This document shows positions 22,731 through 31,897 of a stretch of DNA of 64,000 nt, piece after piece (positions within the stretch are counted from its first letter, which is position 1; every line of letters starts with the position of its first letter). The notes under the pieces are model-generated. The model was not told where the DNA came from, ran no database searches, and worked only from the letters and a program-made list of their open reading frames with translations. Source of the stretch: Rhodanobacter humi (lineage in GTDB: Bacteria; Pseudomonadota; Gammaproteobacteria; Xanthomonadales; Rhodanobacteraceae); assembly GCF_041107455.1 (NCBI RefSeq), contig NZ_JBGBPY010000001.1, forward strand, positions 3,844,001 to 3,908,000, given 5' to 3'. The position numbers were made by a program, and so were the translations under genes.

Positions 22731-24612
22731 GCTAGTCGGCATCATCCATCCCCGCGTGGCGGTCATGCTGCATGACCTGGCCATGGCTGCGCTGGCCTGG
22801 TGGGTCGCCAAGCTGCTGCGCTATGCGGTACGGCCGGAAGATGTCGTGCACTTCCGCTGGTTCGAGTTCCCGGTGGTGCTGCTGGCGCAGGGGCTGATCT
22901 TCCGCTGGACCGGCCTGTACAAGGGCGTCTGGCGTTTCGCCAGCCTGCCGGACCTGTGGAACATCCTGCGTGCCGCCGTGCTCGGGTCGACGGCGGTCTG
23001 GTTGCTGCTGTCGATGTTCAACCGGCTGCAGGGCGTGCCGCGTTCGATGCTGTTGCTGTACCCGGTGGTGCTGGCGGTGGTGCTGGGCGTGCCGCGGCTG
23101 GCCTACCGTTACTGGAAGGACAGTCGCCTCGGCGTGACCGGGGAACGCTCGATGCGGCGGGTGCTCATCCTGGGAGCGGATCGCGCCGGCGAGGTGCTGT
23201 CGCGCGACCTCCATCGCGATGGCGGCTACGCGGTGGTGGGTTTCCTCGACGACCGCCCCGCGTTGCGCGGGGCGAGCATCAATGGGCATCCGGTACTGGG
23301 CCAGTTCGAGCAATTGCCGGAGATCGCCCGCGAAGCGGCGGTGGAAATGCTGCTGATCGCCTTGCCGAACGCTTCGGTCAGCGAGATGCGCCGGGTGGTG
23401 GCGTTGTGCGACGCCAGCGACCTGCCGTACCGCACGATCCCTCGGCTGGACGACGTGGTCGCCGGCCGCGCCCAGTTCAACGAGATCAAGGAAGTGGCGA
23501 TCGAGGACCTGCTCGGCCGCGATGCGGTGGAGCTGGACTGGACGGCGATCCGCGAGACGATCGGCGGCCGCCGCGTGCTGATCACCGGTGGCGGCGGCTC
23601 GATCGGTTCGGAGCTGTGCCGCCAGGTGGCGCGGCTGGGCGCGCAGTCGCTGGTGGTGGTCGACCACAGCGAATACAACCTCTACCAGATCACCCGCGAG
23701 CTGCGGGCGAATTACCCGGAATTGCTGCTCGAAGGCGTGCTGGCCAGCTGCGGCGACAGCGTGCTGATGCGCAAGGTGCTGGCCGAATCGCAGCCCCAAG
23801 TGGTGTTCCATGCCGCGGCCTACAAGCACGTGCCGATGCTGCAAGGCCAGCTGCGCGCGGCCTTCCTCAACAACGTGCTGGGCACGCGCACCATGGCCGA
23901 CCTCGCGCGCGACGCGGGGGTCGAGTGCTTCGTGCTGATCTCCACCGACAAGGCGGTCAATCCCACCAGCGTGATGGGCGCCTGCAAGCGCATCGCCGAG
24001 ATCTGGTGCCAGAACCTCGACGCGCACGCCGACACCCGCTACATGACGGTGCGTTTCGGCAACGTGCTCGACTCGGCCGGTTCGGTGGTGCCGCTGTTCC
24101 GCCAGCAGATCCGCGCAGGCGGGCCGGTCACCGTGACCCACCCCGAGATCTCGCGCTACTTCATGACCATCCCCGAGGCCTGCCAGCTGATCCTGCAGGC
24201 GGCCAGCCTCGGCAAGGGCGGCGAGATCTTCGCGCTGGACATGGGCGAGCCGATGAAGATCCGCGACCTCGCCGAGCAGATGATCCGGCTCGCCGGCAAG
24301 AAGCCCGGCAGCGAGATCGCTATCGTCTACACCGGCCTGCGCGCCGGCGAGAAGCTGTTCGAGGAACTGTTCCATCCGCTGGAGCAGTACAGCGCCACCA
24401 CGCATGCGAAGATCTTCCTGGCCCAGCATCGCCAGGTGTCGTGGGAGCTGCTGCAGGCGATGATGCACAAGGCGGCCGAGATGGTCGCCGTGGACAACGA
24501 CGAGGAGCTGCGGCGCTGCGTGTCCAGCCTGCTGCCCTCGTTCCGCTGGAGCGAAACGGCGCAGCCGGACAACGTGGTCTCGATCCGTCGCCAGGAAACA
24601 GGGGAGAAGTGA
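22717..24612 (+). CDS. Membrane-bound nucleotide-sugar 4,6-dehydratase (WbpM/CapD family)
   Basis: Encodes 631 residues. The N-terminal half has about four membrane helices and a CoA-binding-like Rossmann region (RRVLILGADRAGEVL). The C-terminal SDR domain has the cofactor motif GGGGSIGSE starting at 291 and the catalytic residues Ser409, Met420 and Lys424 in STDKAVNPTSVMGACK; the Met in place of Tyr is typical of WbpM. These enzymes convert UDP-GlcNAc to the 4-keto-6-deoxy sugar for O-antigen or capsule. The ATG at 22717 overlaps the upstream glycosyltransferase gene; galU starts at the next base after its stop. Confidence 0.92.
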   Translation: MSLRRLVGIIHPRVAVMLHDLAMAALAWWVAKLLRYAVRPEDVVHFRWFEFPVVLLAQGLIFRWTGLYKGVWRFASLPDLWNILRAAVLGSTAVWLLLSMFNRLQGVPRSMLLLYPVVLAVVLGVPRLAYRYWKDSRLGVTGERSMRRVLILGADRAGEVLSRDLHRDGGYAVVGFLDDRPALRGASINGHPVLGQFEQLPEIAREAAVEMLLIALPNASVSEMRRVVALCDASDLPYRTIPRLDDVVAGRAQFNEIKEVAIEDLLGRDAVELDWTAIRETIGGRRVLITGGGGSIGSELCRQVARLGAQSLVVVDHSEYNLYQITRELRANYPELLLEGVLASCGDSVLMRKVLAESQPQVVFHAAAYKHVPMLQGQLRAAFLNNVLGTRTMADLARDAGVECFVLISTDKAVNPTSVMGACKRIAEIWCQNLDAHADTRYMTVRFGNVLDSAGSVVPLFRQQIRAGGPVTVTHPEISRYFMTIPEACQLILQAASLGKGGEIFALDMGEPMKIRDLAEQMIRLAGKKPGSEIAIVYTGLRAGEKLFEELFHPLEQYSATTHAKIFLAQHRQVSWELLQAMMHKAAEMVAVDNDEELRRCVSSLLPSFRWSETAQPDNVVSIRRQETGEK

Positions 24613-25486
<874 letters not shown>

Positions 25487-25488
<2 letters not shown>

Positions 25489-25515
25489 TGTCGCGCCGCT
25501 GACTGGCGCGGCATC
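25487..25515 (+). terminator. Hairpin at the galU stop
   Basis: An 11-base stem (GATGTCGCGCC / GGCGCGGCATC, one G-T pair) with a 7-base loop starts within the galU stop codon. There is no T-tract, so it may be a rho-dependent or stabilising structure. A second stem, GGCCTCGC/GCGGGGCC at 25589-25611 followed by TTGTTG, lies further on. Confidence 0.5.
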
Positions 25516-25683
25516 GCCGTGCCAGAATCGCGACCGTATCCCGCCATGTTCGCGGCGCAGGATACGCAAGGGGAAACTCGAAGAATCAGGCCTCGCCAGT
25601 CGTGCGGGGCCTTGTTGCACCTGCATGCTCCCGGTTTCGGCATGGCGCCGATGCCGCGCAATGGATGAAGCGAGGGAAGCACC

Positions 25684-28600
25684 ATGGATTTGCTGCGGTT
25701 CCTGTTCCTGTTGCCGGTGCGCCTGCTGCGCGCCATCGGGCACGTGCTTGGTCTGCTGTTGCGGCCGCTGCTTGGCGACGTGAGCTGGTCGGCGCCGGGC
25801 TGGATGCATGCCGTGCAACGACGCCCGCTGCGTTCGGTCGGCATCCTGCTCGCCGCCGTGCTGCTGGCGGCCAGCGGCTGGTTCGGCTGGCAGTGGTACA
25901 AGAACCGCCCGCGCCCGCCCGAACCGCAGCGCATCAGCTGGAAGGTGGTGGCGCCCGCCGTCACCGACTACAGCAAGCCGCCCATCGTGGTGCACCCGCT
26001 GGAGCTGCAGTTCTCCGGCTCGGCCGCACCTATCGAGTTGGTGGGCAAGCCGGTAACAACCGGCATCGACATGCGCCCGGCTACCAAGGGCCAGTGGACC
26101 TGGGTGGATGACCACACCTTGCGCTTCACGCCCGCCGCAGACTGGCCGGTGGGCCAGCACTACAAGGTGCGCTTTGATGTGCGCAAGGCCTTCGCACCGC
26201 AGGTGCTGATGGCCGACGACGCATTCGAGTTCGACACCGCGCCGTTCACCGCCACTCTCGGCAAGGGCGAGTTCTACCAGGACCCGCAGGACGCCACCGC
26301 CAAGCAGGTGATCGTGCCGGTGGACTTCGACTATCCGGTCGACGCAGCGCAATTCGAGCGGCGCGTGGCGCTCGCGCTGGTCGACAAGGACGACAAGCGC
26401 GGGCCTGCGTTGAAATTCAGCGTGACCTACGACGCAACCCGGCTGCACGCGTGGATACACTCGCAGCCGCTGGCGCTGCCGCACGACGATGGCGCGGTGG
26501 CGGTGGACGTCGACAGCGGCGTGCGCAGTTCGCGCGGCGGCGAGGGCAGCAAGGATGCGCTGAAGGCCAGCGTGCGCATCCCCGGCCTGTACAGCCTCAC
26601 CGTGGATGATCTTTCGCCCACGCTGGTCGACAACGACAAGTACGAACCCGAGCAGGTGCTGGTGGCGAACTTCGGTGGCGCGGTGCGCGGCAGCGACGTG
26701 GCCGATGCGATCCGCGCGTGGGTGCTGCCTGCGCAGAAGCCGGGGGAGCAGCCTGCCGACGATGGCACGCCCTACGACTGGGGCGTGTCCGAGGTGGGCG
26801 AAGATGTGCTGCGCAAGGCGCAGCCGCTCCAGCTCGTCCTGGTGCCCACCGAGAACGACTATCAGGCGCTGCAGAGCTTCAAGTACCACGCCGTGCCGGG
26901 GCAGCGCGTCTACGTGCGCATCGGCAAGGGCATCAAGTCCTTCGGCGGCTATGTGCTGGGCAAGCCAGTGGCGCAGGTGTTCACCGTGCCCGACTACCCG
27001 AAGCTGTTGCGCTACGTGGGCAGTGGTTCGCTGCTCTCGCTGGACGGCAGCAAGCGCATCTCGGTGGTGTCGCGCAACATGCCGGGCATGCAGGTGGAGA
27101 TCGGCCGCGTGCTGCCGGATCAGTTGCAGCACCTGGTCAGCCTCAACCAGGGCGACTACAGCCATCCGCAATTGCCGTACGACTTCGACGAGAGCCATAT
27201 CGTCGAGCGCTACGAGATCAAGCGCGGCTTTCCAAAGAGTGCGCCGGGCCAGGCGCATTACGAGGGCGTGGATCTCGGCCAGTACCTGAAACCCGGCAAG
27301 CGCGGCGTGTTCTGGCTGCACCTGTCGGGCTATGACCCGGCGGCGGCCGCGAGGAAGGCCGCGGCCGCCGCGAAGGCCCGCGCACTGGCGCGGCAGGGGC
27401 TGGCTCCCGCGCCGGGGCAGTCGGCAGGCACGCCTGCCGCGGCGAGTTCGGCGACGCCGGCCAGCAGCGACGCAGTCGACGGCAGCAACGACAGCGGCAA
27501 CGACAACAGCGGCAACGACAACAGCGGCAACGACAACAGCGGCAACGGCGAGGGCGATGGCAGCGACGCCCCCGGCGACAACCGCCTGATCGTGGTCACC
27601 GACCTCGGCATGCTGGTGAAGCGCGCGCTGGACGGCAGCCAGGACGTGTTCGTGCAATCCATCCATACCGGCCAACCGGTGGCGGGCGCCAGCGTGTCGG
27701 TGCTTGCGGTGAATGGGCAGACGCTCTACACGCAGGCCACCGGCGCCGATGGCGTGGTGCATTTCCCCAGCCTCAAGGGCCTGGAGCGCGAGAAGAAGCC
27801 CGCGATGTACGTGGTGTCGAAGGGCGAGGACCTCTCCTTCCTGCCCATCGGCAGCTACGATCGCCAGCTCGACTTCTCGCGCTTCGACATCGGCGGTGAG
27901 GCGAACGCGGCGAATGCGGGCCAGCTCAGCGGCTACCTGTTCTCCGACCGCGGCATCTACCGCCCCGGCGACACCTTCCACATCGGCCTGATCGTGCGCG
28001 CCGCGGACTGGGCGCGCAACGTGGCCGGCATTCCGCTCGAAGCCGACATCGTCGACCCGCGCGGCACCACGGTGAAGCAGGTGCCGTTGTCGATGGATGC
28101 CTCGGGCTTCGGCGAACTGAGCTACATGCCGGCCGAAACCGCGCCCACCGGCACCTGGGCGGTGAACCTCTACATCATGCGCGGCGGCAAGGCTGACACC
28201 CAGATCGGCAGCACCACGGTGCAGGTGAAGGAGTTCCTGCCCGACCGCCTGAAGGTGAGCGCCAAGCTCTCGCAACAGGTCGCCGAGGGCTGGGTGAAGC
28301 CCAACCAACTCAAGGGCCTGGTCGATGCGCAGAACCTGTTCGGCACGCCGGCAGCCAATCGCGCAGTGGAAGCCTCGCTCACCCTGCGTCCGGCGTGGCC
28401 GGCTTTCCACAGCTGGCCGGATTACCACTTCTACGACATCCGCCGCGCGAAGGACGGCTACGAGGAGAACCTTGCCGACGGCAAGACCGACGACCAGGGC
28501 CACGCCGAGTTCGACCTCGACCTCAAGAAGTACGCCGACGCCACCTACCAGCTTTACTTCCTCGCCAAGGTGCACGAGGCCGATGGCGGCCGCAGCGTGG

Positions 28601-31600
28601 CCGCCGCCACGCAGACCCTGGTGTCGTCCAACGACTGGCTGGTGGGCTACAAGTCCGACGACGACCTCGGCTACGTGAGCCGGAACGCGGTGCGCAAGGT
28701 GCATCTGGTGGCGATAGCTCCGGACGCGAAATCCATCGCGCTGGATGGCCTCAAGGCGCAGCTGGTCGAGCGCCGCTACGTCTCGGTGCTCACCAAGCAG
28801 GGCTCGGGCGTCTACAAGTACGAATCCAAGCTCAAGGAGATCCCAGTCGACGAGAAGGCGCTGGCGATCCCCGCCGGGGGCCTGGATTACACGCTCGCCA
28901 CCGACAAACCCGGTGATTACGCGCTGGTGATCCTGCGCGGCAGTGACCGCATGGAGGTCAACCGGGTGAGTTACTCGGTGGCCGGCAACGCGAACCTGTC
29001 GCGCTCGCTGGAGCGCAACGCCGAGCTGCAGCTCACCCTGGACAAGCACGACTACCAGCCCGGCGACACCATCCACGTCGCGATCCGCGCGCCTTACACC
29101 GGCAGCGGGCTGATAACCATCGAGCGCGACAAGGTCTACGCGCACGCCTGGTTCCACGCCGACACCACCAGTTCGGTGCAGAGCATCACGCTGCCCAAGG
29201 GCTTCGAGGGCAACGGCTACGTCAACGTGCAGTTCGTGCGCGATCCGTCCTCGGACGAGATCTTCATGAGCCCGCTCAGCTACGGCGTGGTGCCGTTCTC
29301 GGTGAACCTCGATGCGCGCCGCGACGCGCTCACGGTGGATACGCCCGCGCTGGTGAAGCCGGGCGACACGGTCACCTTCAAACTGCACGCCGCGCAACCC
29401 ACCAAGGCCGTGGTGTTCGCGGTGGACGAAGGCATCCTGCAGGTGGCGCGCTACCAGCTGGGCGATCCGCTGCAGTTCTTCTTCAAGAAGAAGATGCTGG
29501 AAGTGCGTACCGCGCAGATCCTCGACCTGATCCTGCCCGACTTCGAGAAGCTGATGTCGCTGGCGGCCGCGCCGGGCGGCGACGCCGATGCCGCGATCAG
29601 CCGGCAGCTCAACCCGTTCAAGCGCAAGCGCGACAAACCAGTGGCGTACTGGTCGGGCATCGTCGATGTGGATGGCGAGAAGGAGCTGAGCTACACCGTG
29701 CCGGATTATTTCAACGGCCGGCTGCGCGTGATGGTGGTGGCGGTGTCGCCACAGCGCATCGGCACGTTCGAAGGCGCCACCACGGTGCGCGGCGACTTCG
29801 TGCTCTCGCCCAACGTGCCCACCACGCTGGCGCCCGGCGACGAGGCCGAGGTCAGCGTGGGCGTGGCGAACAACCTCACCGACATCGGCAACAAGTCCGT
29901 GCCGGTGGCGGTGACGCTGAAGACCGGGCCGCAGCTCACGGTGCTGGGCCCGTCCACGCAGGACCTGAGCCTCGCCTCGATGCGCGAAGGCGTCGTGCGC
30001 TTCCGCGTCAAGGCGACGGACCAGCTGGGCTCCGGCCATCTGGCCTTTGCCGCCAGCTACGGCGGCAAGTCGGCGAAACAAGGCATCGACGTGTCGGTGC
30101 GCCCGGCCGCGGCCTATCGCACCCAGGTCGACGTGGGCCGGGTGGAATCGAACAGCCAGGCCGAGCTGAAACCGCTGCGCCCGCTGTACGGCGCCTATGC
30201 CTCGCGCGATGCCGCGATCTCCCCGTTGCCGGTGGTGCTGGCGCAAGGCATCACCAGCTATCTGGTGAACTACCAGCACTACTGCAGCGAGCAGATCGTC
30301 AGCTCGGCGATGCCACGATTGGTGGTGTCGAAGTGGCCGGTGGTGCCGGTGTTCGCGCACGCGCTGCAACCGGCCTTCGGTGACAAGACCATCAGCAACG
30401 ACCAGGCGCTGGCGAAGTTCCTCGACGTGCTGCACGCGCGGCAGAACGGCGCGGGCGGCTTCGGCCTGTGGTCGGCCACGCCGGATGCGGAACCCTTCGT
30501 CTCCGACTACGCGATGAACTTCCTGATCGAGGCGCATGAGCGTGGCGTGGCCGTGCCGCGGGACATGCTCGATGCCGGCAACCAGTACCTGAAGCAGTTG
30601 GCGGCGAACGACGGCATGGACACGCTGGACGAACTGCGCCAGCGCGCCTACGCGGTGTACCTGCTGACCCGGCAGGGCAACGTCACCACCAACGATCTTG
30701 CCGCGGTGCAGAAGCGCCTCGATGAGCTGTATCCGAAGGAATGGAAGAACGATCTTGCCGCCGCCTGGCTGGCCGCTTCGTACAAGCTGCTGAAGCAGGA
30801 TGCCGAGGCAAATCGGCTGATGGCCGGTCCGTTGAAGGCGTTGACGCGCGCCAAGGCCACCGAGGACTTCAGCTACGGCTACTACTACGACCCGCTGACC
30901 CGCGACGCCAGCGTGTTGTACCTCGTCGCCGAACACTTCCCGCTGGAGGCGAAGGCGCTGCCGCCGCGCGTGTTCGAGAACCTCGCCTGGCCGCTGGCGC
31001 ACGGCGACTACAACACCTTGTCCTCGGCGATGACGGTGCTGGCGCTGGATAGCTATGCGAAGGAAACCGCTGCCAACCTCGACAAGCTCGGCATCGACGA
31101 GGTGCTCGCCAACGGCGCCGCGAAGTCCATCGCCCAGCCGCAGGGCGGCATGCTGCAGGGCGGCACGTGGAGCAGTGCGGCGCAGGCGCTGCGCTTCACC
31201 AATCACGGCGATTTGCCGGCTTGGCGCATCGCCACCCAGGGTGGTTACGACCGCAGCACGTCGAAGGAGGCGATCAAGCACGGCATCGAGATCGTGCGCG
31301 ACTACACCGACACGAACGGCAAGCCGCTGAACCAGGTCACGGTGGGCGAGGAGATCGACGTGCACCTGAAGATTCGCGCCACCGGCGACGCGGGCGTGGG
31401 CAACGTGGCCATCGTGGATCTCCTGCCGGGTGGTTTCGATCCGGTGCTGCAGACGCCGCCGGCCGCCGCGCCGGCGGGCGAGGACAACGGCGACTCCGAT
31501 GGCAGCCAAGCGGCAGCCTCCTCGTGGCGCTCGCCGATCGGCTTGGCCAGCTCCACCTGGAAGCCCGACTACGCGGACATCCGCGAGGATCGCGTGGTGA

Positions 31601-31767
31601 TCTACGGCACCGCCACGCCGGACGTGCGCGAGTTCGTCTACCGCATCAAGGCCACCAACGCCGGCAAGTTCCAGGTGTCGCCGGCCTATGCGGAGTCCAT
31701 GTACGACCGCGCAGTCCAGGCGCAGGCTCCTGGTGGCGCCGTGCTCACCGTGGTGCAGAAGCCATGA
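25684..31767 (+). CDS. Alpha-2-macroglobulin family protein with intact thioester
   Basis: Encodes 2027 residues. A membrane anchor at about 51-69 replaces the lipoprotein signal usual in E. coli YfhM. The body has the MG-domain series and MG2-like blocks such as GQLSGYLFSDRGIYRPGDTF. The thioester motif is C1534-S-E-Q1537 in YQHYCSEQ, so the trap chemistry looks intact. A low-complexity Gly/Asn/Ser linker lies at about 595-625. Bacterial alpha-2-macroglobulins are thought to trap invading proteases in the periplasm and are paired with PBP1C for wall repair; pbpC follows here. Confidence 0.93.
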   Translation: MDLLRFLFLLPVRLLRAIGHVLGLLLRPLLGDVSWSAPGWMHAVQRRPLRSVGILLAAVLLAASGWFGWQWYKNRPRPPEPQRISWKVVAPAVTDYSKPPIVVHPLELQFSGSAAPIELVGKPVTTGIDMRPATKGQWTWVDDHTLRFTPAADWPVGQHYKVRFDVRKAFAPQVLMADDAFEFDTAPFTATLGKGEFYQDPQDATAKQVIVPVDFDYPVDAAQFERRVALALVDKDDKRGPALKFSVTYDATRLHAWIHSQPLALPHDDGAVAVDVDSGVRSSRGGEGSKDALKASVRIPGLYSLTVDDLSPTLVDNDKYEPEQVLVANFGGAVRGSDVADAIRAWVLPAQKPGEQPADDGTPYDWGVSEVGEDVLRKAQPLQLVLVPTENDYQALQSFKYHAVPGQRVYVRIGKGIKSFGGYVLGKPVAQVFTVPDYPKLLRYVGSGSLLSLDGSKRISVVSRNMPGMQVEIGRVLPDQLQHLVSLNQGDYSHPQLPYDFDESHIVERYEIKRGFPKSAPGQAHYEGVDLGQYLKPGKRGVFWLHLSGYDPAAAARKAAAAAKARALARQGLAPAPGQSAGTPAAASSATPASSDAVDGSNDSGNDNSGNDNSGNDNSGNGEGDGSDAPGDNRLIVVTDLGMLVKRALDGSQDVFVQSIHTGQPVAGASVSVLAVNGQTLYTQATGADGVVHFPSLKGLEREKKPAMYVVSKGEDLSFLPIGSYDRQLDFSRFDIGGEANAANAGQLSGYLFSDRGIYRPGDTFHIGLIVRAADWARNVAGIPLEADIVDPRGTTVKQVPLSMDASGFGELSYMPAETAPTGTWAVNLYIMRGGKADTQIGSTTVQVKEFLPDRLKVSAKLSQQVAEGWVKPNQLKGLVDAQNLFGTPAANRAVEASLTLRPAWPAFHSWPDYHFYDIRRAKDGYEENLADGKTDDQGHAEFDLDLKKYADATYQLYFLAKVHEADGGRSVAAATQTLVSSNDWLVGYKSDDDLGYVSRNAVRKVHLVAIAPDAKSIALDGLKAQLVERRYVSVLTKQGSGVYKYESKLKEIPVDEKALAIPAGGLDYTLATDKPGDYALVILRGSDRMEVNRVSYSVAGNANLSRSLERNAELQLTLDKHDYQPGDTIHVAIRAPYTGSGLITIERDKVYAHAWFHADTTSSVQSITLPKGFEGNGYVNVQFVRDPSSDEIFMSPLSYGVVPFSVNLDARRDALTVDTPALVKPGDTVTFKLHAAQPTKAVVFAVDEGILQVARYQLGDPLQFFFKKKMLEVRTAQILDLILPDFEKLMSLAAAPGGDADAAISRQLNPFKRKRDKPVAYWSGIVDVDGEKELSYTVPDYFNGRLRVMVVAVSPQRIGTFEGATTVRGDFVLSPNVPTTLAPGDEAEVSVGVANNLTDIGNKSVPVAVTLKTGPQLTVLGPSTQDLSLASMREGVVRFRVKATDQLGSGHLAFAASYGGKSAKQGIDVSVRPAAAYRTQVDVGRVESNSQAELKPLRPLYGAYASRDAAISPLPVVLAQGITSYLVNYQHYCSEQIVSSAMPRLVVSKWPVVPVFAHALQPAFGDKTISNDQALAKFLDVLHARQNGAGGFGLWSATPDAEPFVSDYAMNFLIEAHERGVAVPRDMLDAGNQYLKQLAANDGMDTLDELRQRAYAVYLLTRQGNVTTNDLAAVQKRLDELYPKEWKNDLAAAWLAASYKLLKQDAEANRLMAGPLKALTRAKATEDFSYGYYYDPLTRDASVLYLVAEHFPLEAKALPPRVFENLAWPLAHGDYNTLSSAMTVLALDSYAKETAANLDKLGIDEVLANGAAKSIAQPQGGMLQGGTWSSAAQALRFTNHGDLPAWRIATQGGYDRSTSKEAIKHGIEIVRDYTDTNGKPLNQVTVGEEIDVHLKIRATGDAGVGNVAIVDLLPGGFDPVLQTPPAAAPAGEDNGDSDGSQAAASSWRSPIGLASSTWKPDYADIREDRVVIYGTATPDVREFVYRIKATNAGKFQVSPAYAESMYDRAVQAQAPGGAVLTVVQKP
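27496..27540 (+). repeat. 15-bp tandem repeat in the macroglobulin gene
   Basis: Three exact copies of GGCAACGACAACAGC (residues GNDNS) lie end to end, with degenerate units on both sides from about 27481 to 27546. The unit is a multiple of three, so copy-number change would keep the frame and alter only the flexible linker. Confidence 0.9.
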
Positions 31768-31810
31768 CCAAAACCGTATCGCCCAACTGCCGAGAACCGC
31801 AAGCGACAAC

Positions 31811-31869
31811 GTGGGTCGGGATTCATCCCGACAAGTGTCTCCTGCATGTCGGGCTGAAGCCCGACCTAC
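31811..31869. repeat. REP pair (REPIN-like) upstream of pbpC
   Basis: Two palindromic units face each other: GTGGGTCGGGATTCATCCCGAC at about 31811-31832 and GTCGGGCTGAAGCCCGACCTAC at about 31848-31869. The GGTCGGG...CCCGAC core with a GTAGG/GTGGG head is the common REP form in Pseudomonas and Xanthomonadales. They fill most of the gap between the macroglobulin gene and pbpC. Confidence 0.85.
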
Positions 31870-31897
31870 GGGTTGTGTGTGCCGGGATGAGGGGCGT

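Noticed and set aside
27481-27546. Possible CRISPR-like spacing in the macroglobulin gene
   Set aside because: The 15-base units are directly adjacent with no spacers and are in frame, so this is a coding tandem repeat.
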